DNA of 64,000 nt from Rhizomys pruinosus (Eukaryota > Chordata > Mammalia > Rodentia > Spalacidae), in the NCBI GenBank assembly GCA_009823505.1, contig VZQC01005691.1:1358149-1422148 (forward strand). The letters run 5' to 3'. Both the position numbers and the translations under genes were made by a program. The notes under the pieces are model-generated. The model did not search any database. It had not been told where the DNA came from and was given only the letters and a program-made list of their open reading frames with translations. Each line of letters opens with the position of its first letter. Position 1 is the stretch's first letter. This document shows positions 55,443 through 64,000 of the stretch, one piece after another.

Positions 55443-55798
55443 AGGGCTGGAGAGATGGCTTAGCGGTTAAGAGCGTTGACTGCTCTTGCAGAGGACCCAG
55501 GTTCGATTCTGAGCACGCACGTGGAGGCTAAGAACCGTCTTTAACTCCAGTTCCAGGTGAATCCAACGCCCTCTTCTGACCTCCACGGCATTGCACTACT
55601 ATTTATGTGTATGAGTGTACTGTCTGCATGTAGGTAGGTGCACCAACCTACATGCAGACAGTACACTCATACACATAAAAAAAAATTTTATGCCTGGCAT
55701 GGTAGCACACACCTTTAATCCTAGCACTTGGTAGGCAGAGGCAGGATCTTTGTGAGTTCAAGGCCAGCCTGGTCTACCTGTCTCAAAAAGACAAAAAA
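55443..55798 (+). repeat. B2 plus B1 flanked by one target duplication
   Basis: B2 (55443-55690) contains a palindromic tail, and B1 (55691-55798, shortened) follows. aaaagtatcattat is found at 55429-55442 and 55799-55812 only, so both sit within one duplication. Confidence 0.88.
55602..55679. repeat. 78-bp near-perfect palindrome
   Basis: Arms 55602-55635 and 55646-55679 (34 nt each) are exact reverse complements. The centre ggtgcacc (55637-55644) is itself palindromic. The only mismatch is the A/A pair 55636/55645. The right arm is normal B2 tail; the left arm is an inverted copy of it. Confidence 0.97.
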
Positions 55799-56149
55799 AA
55801 AAGTATCATTATTTGTGGATAACACAATCTTTTAGCCTATGATGTCTATAAGAAGCATCTAGAACAAATATTTAAATTAAAAGAGTTCAATGTTCAGACA
55901 ATACAAAAGTAATTCATATGAGTAACTTTCCTTGATTGACTGACTGACTGACTGTTGTTGTTGTTGTTGTTATTATTGTTGCTTTGTTTGAAATAGGATC
56001 TTATTCTTAGCCCAGGCTGGTTTAATACTTGCTATGTAGCTCAAGCCAACCTAGAACTCATAGGAATTCTCCCTTCTTAGCCTTTTAAGTGCCGTAGTTA
56101 CAGGCTTATCTTTCATAAATAGCTCATTAGAAAATATGGCTATGGGACT

Positions 56150-56330
56150 GGCCAGATGATTCAGAGGGTAGGGGCACTTGCTGCCAAGCCTAATGACCTG
56201 AGTTGGAGTCACAGGCCCCCGTGGTGAGTGGAGAGAAGCAACTCCCCAGAGTTGTGCTCTCAACCTCCACAAGAGCAAGCACGCACATATGGGCACACAT
56301 GAAAACAAATAAATGTAAACTTTAAAGTAT
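56150..56330 (+). repeat. Diverged B2/B3-like SINE
   Basis: actggccagatgattcagag head and a short tail; strongly diverged. Confidence 0.55.
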
Positions 56331-56702
56331 GGACATATTAAGGGGATATGGATAGAGTTAGAACAGAATTAACCAGATGTGGTCAGAGGATGCTAGGCAG
56401 ACAATCAAACACATGTTCTAAGCTCTGTCTGGCTTCCAGGAGCTGTTCCCAGGCTCTCCAGAGGCCTCAGACCCTTTAAATAAGGAACCCAGCTCTACCA
56501 AGGTACACAAAGAAACCACCAAAGCTTCTCTTCTGAGCTAACTTAACTTGAAGTTTTATCTTCAGAAAACATATATATTTCAATGTAAGTATTGTTATCA
56601 AGGTTTCAAATTATTGAACAAAGACTATTCAGAATTATGGACTTTGAAGTGTTGAAGTTTACACTTTCCAGTGTATAATCATGACCTCTGAGTCTTCACA
56701 GA
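56331..56702. other. Intergenic, nothing recognised
   Basis: No gene or clear repeat. Confidence 0.4.
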
Positions 56703-56715
56703 ACCCTCCGTCATT

Positions 56716-56882
56716 TGAAAACACACGTATCCGGGCGTGGTGGCGCACGCCTTTAATCCTAGCACTTGGGAGGCAGAGGCAGGCGGATCTTTGTGAGTTC
56801 AAGGCCAGCCTGGTCTACAGAGTGAGTTCCAGGACAGCTGGGACTACAGGGAGACCCTGTCTCGAAAAGACCAAAAAAACAA

Positions 56883-56916
<34 letters not shown>

Positions 56917-57415
56917 ACGTTTGGGGGGCGGAGGGAGATGGCCTAGTGGTTAAGAGCGCCAACCACTCTTACAGAGGACCCAGGTTCAATCCCCAGCACC
57001 CACATGGCAGCTGAGAACCGTCTGTAACTCCAATTCCAGGAGAACTCCAGTTCCAGGGGAATCCGACACCCTCTTCTGACCTCTGCAGCATTGTACGACA
57101 CGGGTGCACCAACCTACATGCAGACAGTACATTCATACACATAAAAAAGAAATAAAATTAAAAAAAAAAAAAAAGAAAACACAGGTTTGGGAGGCTGGAG
57201 AGATGGCTCAGCAGTTAAGAGCACTGACTGCTCTTGCAGAGGACCCGGGTTGGATTCCCAGCACCCACATGGCAGCTAAGAACAGTCTTTGGCTCCAGTT
57301 CCAAGGGAATCCAACGCCCTCTTCTGACCTCTGCAGCATTGCACAACACAAGTGCACTAACCTACATGCAGACAGTGTACTCATACACATAAAAAATAAT
57401 AAAAATTTTAAAAAA
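56716..57415 (+). repeat. Serial cluster B1, B2, B2 in one orientation
   Basis: B1 56716-56915, B2 about 56923-57175, B2 57191-57415. The flank text gaaaacaca-g recurs before, between and after them. Confidence 0.9.
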
Positions 57416-57574
57416 TGAAAACACAGGTTTAAACATCCAAGGATCTTCCTTCTCGACAAGACAGAAAAGCGGGCTCTCAGCATTCTCTGTGCTCCTTGTC
57501 AGAATTCACAGTACCCAGGTCTGCTTTCCTGGAGCTCTCTGAAGAGAATATTTCCTTGTTTTCTAAGATCTTTT

Positions 57575-57728
57575 TGTTGTTTGTTTGTTGAGACAAGATT
57601 TCCCTGTAGCCCCAGCTGGCCTGGAACTTGCTATGTAAACCAGGCTGGCCTCAAGCTCATAGAGAAATGCCTTCCTCTGCCGCCTAAGTGCTGGGGTTGA
57701 AAGCGTGCACCATCATGACTGGCTCAAT
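57575..57728 (-). repeat. B1 SINE, antisense
   Basis: gagacaagatttccctgtag to gcgtgcaccatcatgactgg. Confidence 0.88.
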
Positions 57729-58570
57729 CTTTGTTTATAAACATCATCCTCAGCATGAAGTCCATTCACACACTTAAGTCCTTTGGTCCAGGAGAAAAGT
57801 CCTGATAAAATAAAAGTACAGAAGATAATTTTTAACAAATGGAAATTGCAGGTTGCTGAACAGCTGGTTCTCTCTTCGCAGAGTTGAGAAGAGAAGCCAA
57901 TCTAGCACATCACCAAGGGACAAATGATTTCCTACATCTTCATTCTCTGCAATAATGTGGCTTTCCTCCAGCCTAGACCTCCAGGAAGGGAGAAGACACT
58001 CTAGTTACCACTTTGGAATCAAAGGACAAAGGCTTTAGTGCTTTGTCACCATTAAATTGTCATTCCCAGAGCAGGGGAAGATGCAGAGACCGGGGTGACG
58101 TGGAAGCTGAGCCTCTTGGAGACTTCCCGGCCTCAGCATCTGTCTGTTTTCACAGTTCCAACTCTAACAGGCCTTTGCTGGTTGGAAGTTCAGTCTGTAA
58201 TCTCCAGAATGAACTGTTCCTCTTCCCTGTCCACAGAGGTCTGACTGCCCTCCTCCTGCCAACCACCCCTGATGTAAACATGGCTCCTTGTCCTGAACGT
58301 GGCTCACAGTCACATTCTCAGAGCTGGTGACTTTTCAGGGAAAGCCCCTGGGTCCCAGATATTTTCTACCCACACCCCAAACCCCAACACTTAACCACCA
58401 GAAACTTAGTGGGGAACTGACCATGTGTCTGTCTACAAAGAACAAACCCCTTCCCATGGGTGTGGGAACTGGGTCTGTGAGGGGCATGAGAGGAATAAGG
58501 AATAAGCATGAGGCTCAATGGAAAGCCCTGTGTTGCATTCACTTGTAGTGGCTTTTGGCTTCTTTTAAGA
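57729..58570. other. Intergenic unique sequence
   Basis: Low repeat content and no recognisable coding exon. Confidence 0.4.
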
Positions 58571-58577
58571 CAGAACT

Positions 58578-58745
58578 GGGGGTTTTGGATGTGGCTCAGC
58601 TATTAGGGTGCTTATCTAGCATACACAAAGCCCTGGGTGCCATATCCAGCACCACAAAACCTGGGCATGCTGACACACACCTGTAATCCCAGCATTAGGG
58701 AGGTGGAGGCAGGAGAATTAGAAGTTCAAAGTCATTCTTGCTCTC
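58578..58745 (+). repeat. B4 SINE
   Basis: ID part cacaaagccctgggtgccat and B1-like part cacctgtaatcccagcatta. Confidence 0.82.
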
Positions 58746-58954
58746 TTTCTAGAACACCAACAACAGACTTCCCTGTTTGACTGTCCTACCAGAACTGCAT
58801 GGAACAGCAGACAGGCTTTGGAGATACCTACCACCGGAGTGCACACTAGGGACCCACCTTTCCCAACACATTGGTGTTCCTGCTGTCCATCTTATCCATC
58901 AGTAAAAGGCAGTCACTGCCCTCTCCCCATGTCAATCACAGTAAAGAACCAGTG

Positions 58955-59053
58955 CTAGGGATGGCAAAATGTTTCAGTGGGTGAAGGTGCTTGCTGACAA
59001 GCCTGATGACCTGAGCACAATCCCCAGGACCTACAAGTTGTCTTTCGACCTAT

Positions 59054-59111
<58 letters not shown>

Positions 59112-59298
59112 ACGCACACAAACAACACGTAAGATAACTTAAATTTTTTTTTGTCGTTTTGAGGCAGGGTCTCCCTGTAGCCCCAGCTGGCCTGGAACTC
59201 GCTCTGTAATCCAGGCTGGCCTTGAACTCACAAAGATCCGCCTGCCTCTGCCTCCCAAGTGCTAGGATTAAAGGCGTGCGCCACCACGCCTGACCATA
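58955..59298. repeat. ID/B3 fragment, (CA)n and antisense B1
   Basis: 58955-59050 SINE head, (TACA)/(CA)n at 59052-59113, and antisense B1 at 59146-59298. Confidence 0.85.
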
Positions 59299-59299
59299 A

Positions 59300-59952
59300 C
59301 TTAAGATTTTTAATCCTTGCTGCTTGTCTAGAAGGACCTATCTAGCAGTCAGCAAAGTAAGACTGTGAGGCAGGGCCAAGCAAAGCAGGCATCTATCTCC
59401 AGAGCATCCAGCCGCTCGACCCTCGCCCCCGCCCCTCCAGGGCCACTGCCTCAATAACCCGACCCTTCTGAGCCTGGCTTGTGCTTTGTGCCGCTTTTAT
59501 TCCAAAGTCGTTTTGTGTCACCTTGTGTCATCTTACCCTGTCTGCCTCCCCTCCAGACACTTTAACAGCCTCTGTGAGGAGACCTGGGGAGGAAGCCGTC
59601 GACCATCAATCAATTTCGTCATTATCGCATCCCCTCACTACTCAGAAAATACTTCTGGACCAAACAAGACGTCCCTGAACTAGTGACAACCTTCCCCAAG
59701 TTCTGGATTAGAGACAGCCCCCCTCCCCCATCTCCACTTCCATCCCAAATTCACCGCAGAGCGCCTGCACAGAGAAGTCAGCACAGAAACCTGTGTCTGC
59801 GATGTGCGCCCGCCACCAGCAGGGAGCAGCAAGCGGCCGCTTCCCGGGAGGTGAGCCCCCACACCCGCCTGCAAAGCTGGAGCCTGCAGGCTTCAGTAAG
59901 GGAGTCCAAGAAAGGAAAATAAACCCCACCACTCGGCCTGGCACATCTGTTA

Positions 59953-59955
<3 letters not shown>
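59300..59955. other. GC-richer unique segment upstream of Cd207
   Basis: Repeat-free, with a local CG-containing stretch at 59405-59440 and 59800-59860 (gcggccgc). It could be regulatory or a noncoding exon. No coding evidence. Confidence 0.35.

Positions 59956-59956
<1 letters not shown>

Positions 59957-60010
<54 letters not shown>
59957..60010. repeat. (TG)n microsatellite
   Basis: About 26 perfect units. Confidence 0.97.
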
Positions 60011-60011
<1 letters not shown>

Positions 60012-60340
60012 GTGAAAGATTTAAAGAGCCCAGATGCCCATTAACAACTGTGGTACAGGACTGTCCTCCAAGACAGACACTTTCCCGAGTTCAGCTGTAC
60101 CCACTTGCCCAAGATCATCTCAGTGGGCTTGTCGACTTCTGACCCCCTCAAAACCCATGACATGCAGCCAAATCAGCAAAGGTCCCTGCAAAGGAGAATG
60201 TGTGCCAAGACCCAGAAGGTCTCTACACTTGGGATGAGGCAGCAACAGGAATCTGATGACACACCAGGAGAAGGACGGATCAAGTCAACAGTGAGGATGA
60301 GGGAGCAGGCTCTCTCTGGCAGATAAGAATTACAAATACT

Positions 60341-60755
60341 GGGGCTGGAGAGATGGCCTAGCGGTTAAGAGCGCCGACAGCTCTTACAGAGGACCCGGGT
60401 TCGATCTCCAGCGCCCACATGGCGGCCAAGAACCGTCTGAAATTCCAATTGCGGGAGAACTCCAGTTCCAGGGAATCCAACACCCTCTTCTGACCTCCGC
60501 GGCATTGCACGACACGGGTGCACAAACCTGCATGCAGACAGTACATTGATACACATACAGAAATAAATAAAATTAATAAAAAAAAAATTAAGAAGTAACA
60601 AATACTGGGGCATGGTGGTGCATGCTTTTAATCCTAGCAATTGGGAGGCAGAGGCAGTGGTCTTTGTGAGTTCAAGGCCAGCCTGTCTACAGAGTGAGTT
60701 CGAGGACAGCTGGGGCTACAGGGAGAACCCTGCCTCAAAAAGACAAAAAAAAAAA
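60341..60755 (+). repeat. B2 then B1 at a reused target
   Basis: B2 60341-60590 and B1 60604-60755. acaaatact occurs before, between and after them, with attacaaatact at both outer ends. Confidence 0.92.
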
Positions 60756-60798
60756 TTACAAATACTTACACTTTCAGCCTAATAAAGAAAAAAAATTG

Positions 60799-61040
60799 GG
60801 GCCGGAGAGAGTAGCCTAGTGGTTAAGAGCACCGACTGCTCTTGCAGAGACCCTGGGTTCGATCCTCAGCACCCACATGGCAGCTAAGAACCGTCTGTAA
60901 CTCCAATTCCAGGAAACTCCAGTTCCAGGGGAACCGACACCCTCTTCTGACCTCCGCGGCACTGCACACACAGGTACACAAACTACATGCAGACAGTAAC
61001 ATTCATACACATAAAAAAAAAATTAATAAAATTTTTTTAA
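60799..61040 (+). repeat. B2 SINE
   Basis: Slightly decayed copy with several single-base losses. Confidence 0.9.
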
Positions 61041-61114
61041 ATCAGAAGCTGAAGAATGCTAAAACCTATGATATATGTGCATGCATTGTTATGCATGTTT
61101 TGGAGTGATGCATT

Positions 61115-61355
61115 TTGGAGGGCATAACCACCACAACAAAGACTGGGTCGTAGAACTAACTGAAACGGTGGACTTCTGCTCAAAGCGGTAAATTTCTGCA
61201 TCGAGAATTTTGAGAGAGACTGAGAAGGGGATGAAGGGCATGTTTGGCAGAGTGCATGGGCTCTGGTGGGGTGGGGGGACAGGGAGGGGGGCATGGGTCT
61301 AGATTTGATTTGAAATTTTGTATGAAGTACACAAAGCTTCAATAAAAAATTGGCT
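61115..61355 (+). repeat. L1-type 3' end
   Basis: tttggcagagtgcatgggct, ctctggtggggtggggg and cttcaataaaaaattgg match the 3' ends at 28085 and 46380. Confidence 0.55.
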
Positions 61356-61372
61356 TTAAAAAGAACTGAACT

Positions 61373-61655
61373 GGGGCTGGAGAGATGGCCTAGCGGTTGA
61401 GAGCGCTGACCGCTCTTACAGAGGACCCGGGTTCGATCCCCCAGCACCCACATGGCGGCTGAGAACCGTCTGAAACTCCAACTCCAGGAGAACTCCAGTT
61501 CCAGGGGAATCCGACAACCCCTCTTCTGACCTCCGCGGCATTGCACGACACGGGTGCACAAACCTACATGCAGACAGCACACTACACATACAAAAATAAA
61601 TAAAATAAAATTAAAATTTATAAAAAAAATAAAAAAAAATAAAAAAAATAAAAAG
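61373..61655 (+). repeat. B2 SINE
   Basis: Full copy with the internal duplication and long A-rich tail; aaaagaactga lies on both sides. Confidence 0.92.
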
Positions 61656-61736
61656 AACTGACTGCTAGCCGCCCATCCCATCCATTCTCTTGGAAACGAA
61701 CTAAGCTAAGCCAGGGCTTAGCCCATTCTTTAATTT

Positions 61737-61975
61737 TTTTTTAATAATATTTATTTCTGTATGTGTATGAATGTACTGTGTGCATGCAAGTCTGTGCACC
61801 CCTGTCGTGCAATGCCGTGGAGGTCAGAAGAGGGTCTCGGATTCCCCTGGAACTGGAGTTCTCCTGGAATTGGAGTTTCAGAAGGTTCTCGGCCGCCATG
61901 TGGGTGCTGGGGATCGAACCCGGGTCCTCTGTAAGAGCGGTCGGCGCTCTTAACCACTAGGCCATCTCTCCAGCC
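61737..61975 (-). repeat. B2 SINE, antisense
   Basis: Target duplication cccattctttaattt at 61722-61736 and 61976-61990. Confidence 0.94.
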
Positions 61976-62194
61976 CCCATTCTTTAATTTAAACAGTATA
62001 TTCAGCAACAAATAGGGAAATAGAAATGAGAATCCACCCTTGTCTTATCAGAGACTCCTGTGTACTTCAGCCTCATGGTACAATCAGGTCATGAAAATTG
62101 CTCCTATCATTTCCAAGTGCTATTTCTCTACATGATGGACAGAGATATTTGGGGCACATTAAGGGACCCTCCATAGATTTCCCAGATTTTTTTA

Positions 62195-62451
62195 AAGAAC
62201 ATATATGTTTTTTTAATTTATTTATTGACTTACTTTATTTATGTGTATGAATTACTGTCCTGTCATGTAGGTTTCTGCACCCGTGTCATGCAAATGCCGC
62301 GGAGGTCAGAAGCGGGTGTCGGATTCCCCTGGAACTGGGTCTCCTGTTTTTACAGGGTTCTCAGCCGCCATGTGGGGGCTGGGGATCGAACCCGGTCCTC
62401 TGAAGAACAGTCGGCGCTCTTAACCACTAGGCCATCTCTCCAGCCAAAAAT

Positions 62452-62482
<31 letters not shown>

Positions 62483-62640
62483 GTTATTTTTTTTTGGTCT
62501 TTTTGAGATAGGGTCTCCCTTTACTCTCAGCTGGCCTGGAACTCGCTTTGTAGACCAGGCTGGCCTTGAACTCACAGAGATCCACCTGCCTCTGCCTCTC
62601 AAGTGCTACAATTAAAGGCGTGCGCCACCATGCCCGGCTT
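62195..62640 (-). repeat. B1 and B2, antisense, within one duplication
   Basis: B2 62195-62445 and B1 62455-62640, both antisense. cccagattttttt lies outside both (62181 and 62641). Confidence 0.85.
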
Positions 62641-62762
62641 CCCAGATTTTTTTTTATTTGAAAATGGGGACAGAAACCCAAACATATTCTTCAGGATTCC
62701 CACTGGCTTGCATCCTAAGCAGTGGGAAAAACTAGGCTTCCAAGTATTTAAAAGTTTAATTA

Positions 62763-62940
62763 GGGGCTGGAGAGATGGCTCAGCAGTTGAGAACACTGAC
62801 TGCTCTTGCAGAGAACCCGGGTTTGAGTCCCAGCATCCACATGGCAACTAAGAACTGTCCTAGACCATGCATGGTGGCATACACCTTTGATCCCAGTACT
62901 CGGGAGGCGGAGGCACAGAGACCCTGTCTCAAAAAAAAAG
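62763..62940 (+). repeat. Chimeric SINE: B2 head fused to B1, copy B
   Basis: The B2 head ends at taagaactgtcc and continues as B1 (tgcatggtggcatacacctt), which has an internal deletion. aaagttta lies on both sides. The junction is the same as in copy A at 29212. Confidence 0.83.
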
Positions 62941-62954
62941 TCTTTAAAAAAGTT

Positions 62955-63370
62955 TACTTTTTTTTTTTTTTTGGTCTTTTGTTTGTTTGTTTGTTTTTTG
63001 AGACAGGGTCTCCCTGTAACTCTGGCTGTCCTGGAGCTCACTCTGTAGACCAGGCTGGCCTTGAACTGAGCTCATGTTTAAGAGAAATTGGATTTTAAGA
63101 ATGGAATTTGAACTGCTAAAGAGTTTCAATTTTACTTTGATTTACTTTGCATTTACATTTTACATGTTCAAATGCTTTGACGGTATATGTAAGTGAACCT
63201 ATGCATGCAGTGCCCACAGAAGCCAGAGAAGGTGTCAGATCCCCAGAGACTGAAGACGTGGATGCTTGCTCCCAACCACTGGCTGCTGGGAACCAAACTG
63301 CAGTCTTCTTGAAGAGCACCAATGTTCTTACCACTGACTCATCTATCTAACCCCATAATGTATTTCAAGT
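62955..63370 (-). repeat. Truncated B1 and old B2-like SINE, antisense
   Basis: 62955-63070 B1 fragment, and 63165-63355 a diverged SINE (gggaaccaaactgcagtctt). Confidence 0.7.
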
Positions 63371-63390
63371 TTTTAAGGTCTATGGAACTT

Positions 63391-63650
63391 TTATTTTATT
63401 TTATTTTATTTTATTTTATTTTATTTTATTTCCGTATGTGTATGAATGTATTGTTTGCTTGCAAGTCTGTGCACCCGTGACGTGCATTGCCGCGGAGGTC
63501 AGAAGAGGGCGTCGGACTCCCCGGAACTGGAGTTCTCCTGGAATTGGAGCTTCAGACGGCTCTCGGCCGCCATGTGGGTGCTGGGGATCGAACCCAGGTC
63601 CTCTGCAAGAGCGGTTGGTGCTCTTAACCGCTAGGCCATCTCTCCAGCCC
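63391..63650 (-). repeat. B2 SINE, antisense, with (TTTTA)n tail
   Basis: The B2 body is 63431-63650, and its A-rich tail on the minus strand has become a (TAAAA)n repeat of about eight units. Target duplication aggtctatggaactttta flanks it. Confidence 0.93.
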
Positions 63651-63874
63651 AGGTCTATGGAACTTTTAAAATTGTACTATATTGTATATTGTGATAGTAA
63701 CATGACATCTTGGGATAACCAAGAAAGAATAGCTATGGTTTAATACCGATTTGTAGCACTGTCTCATGTTAACAAGGGGCCAGTACTAGTTTTTGTCAAT
63801 TTGGTGGAAATTACCTAGAGTCACCTTTGTGATACTAGATAAACTTTTGTGCTTTGATAGGACAATTGATGCTG

Positions 63875-64000
63875 GTCAGAGAGCTGTATGTGCAATGGAT
63901 GGCAGAGTCAGAGAGCTGTATGTGCAATGGATGGCAGAGTCAGAGAGCTGTATGTGCAATGGATGGCAGAGTCAGAGAGCTGTATGTGCAATGGATGGCA
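63875..64000. repeat. 32-bp tandem repeat, about four units, at window edge
   Basis: Units begin at 63875, 63907, 63939 and 63971 (gtcagagagctgtatgtgca, atggatggcaga) and are identical. The array continues beyond the window. Confidence 0.97.

Noticed and set aside
59400..59860. CpG island promoter of a neighbouring gene
   Set aside because: Only scattered CG dinucleotides and no exon or start signal. Left as a GC-richer unique segment.

Overview
The window looks like muroid rodent nuclear DNA. It carries about two dozen B2 SINEs, many B1, B4 and B3 SINEs, long broken L1 LINEs, and (CA)n and pyrimidine microsatellites. It shows no operons and no prokaryotic features. I cannot name the species. 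The common B2 here (GATGGCCTAGCGGTTAAGAG head, often with a 17-bp internal duplication) does not read like the mouse or rat consensus I know.

The genes are two neighbouring C-type lectin genes, both on the minus strand. From right to left the first is Cd207 (langerin, 31920-37440): six exons that join into one open 327-residue frame with a transmembrane segment, a coiled-coil neck and a Ca2+-type CTLD with an EPN motif. About 19 kb beyond its 3' end lies Clec4f (Kupffer cell receptor, about 3909-13104). It has the same exon plan, and its last two exons are the same lengths as Cd207's (119 and 151 nt), so the two look like ancient tandem duplicates. Clec4f is broken: a stop codon in exon 1, repeated frameshifts and a stop in the neck exon, a frameshift in the first CTLD exon, and loss of the last conserved cysteine. 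The order and strand match the human CLEC4F-CD207 pair as I know it.

Layout: 1-3900, repeats and sequence downstream of Clec4f; 3909-13104, Clec4f pseudogene with a 1.2-kb pyrimidine tract in an intron; 13.1-19.4 kb, intergenic SINEs and microsatellites; 19.4-30.3 kb, degenerate L1 pieces in both orientations; 30.3-31.9 kb, nested SINEs; 31.9-37.4 kb, Cd207; 37.7-64 kb, intergenic DNA with processed copies of Rrp36 and Ppp1cc, about 17 B2 copies and several tandem arrays.

The most notable structural finding is that the Ppp1cc processed copy is split into two opposite-strand halves 5.4 kb apart. They meet at the same codon, and each broken end is joined to one half of a single SINE. This is what a simple inversion with one breakpoint in the retrocopy and one in a SINE would leave. 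Other findings are two SINEs with a B2 head fused to B1 at the same junction, a 78-bp near-perfect palindrome inside a B2, a GC-AG intron and a start-overlapping upstream ORF in Cd207, and SINE clusters that reuse one target site. No CRISPR array, operon, phage element or new defence-like system is visible.
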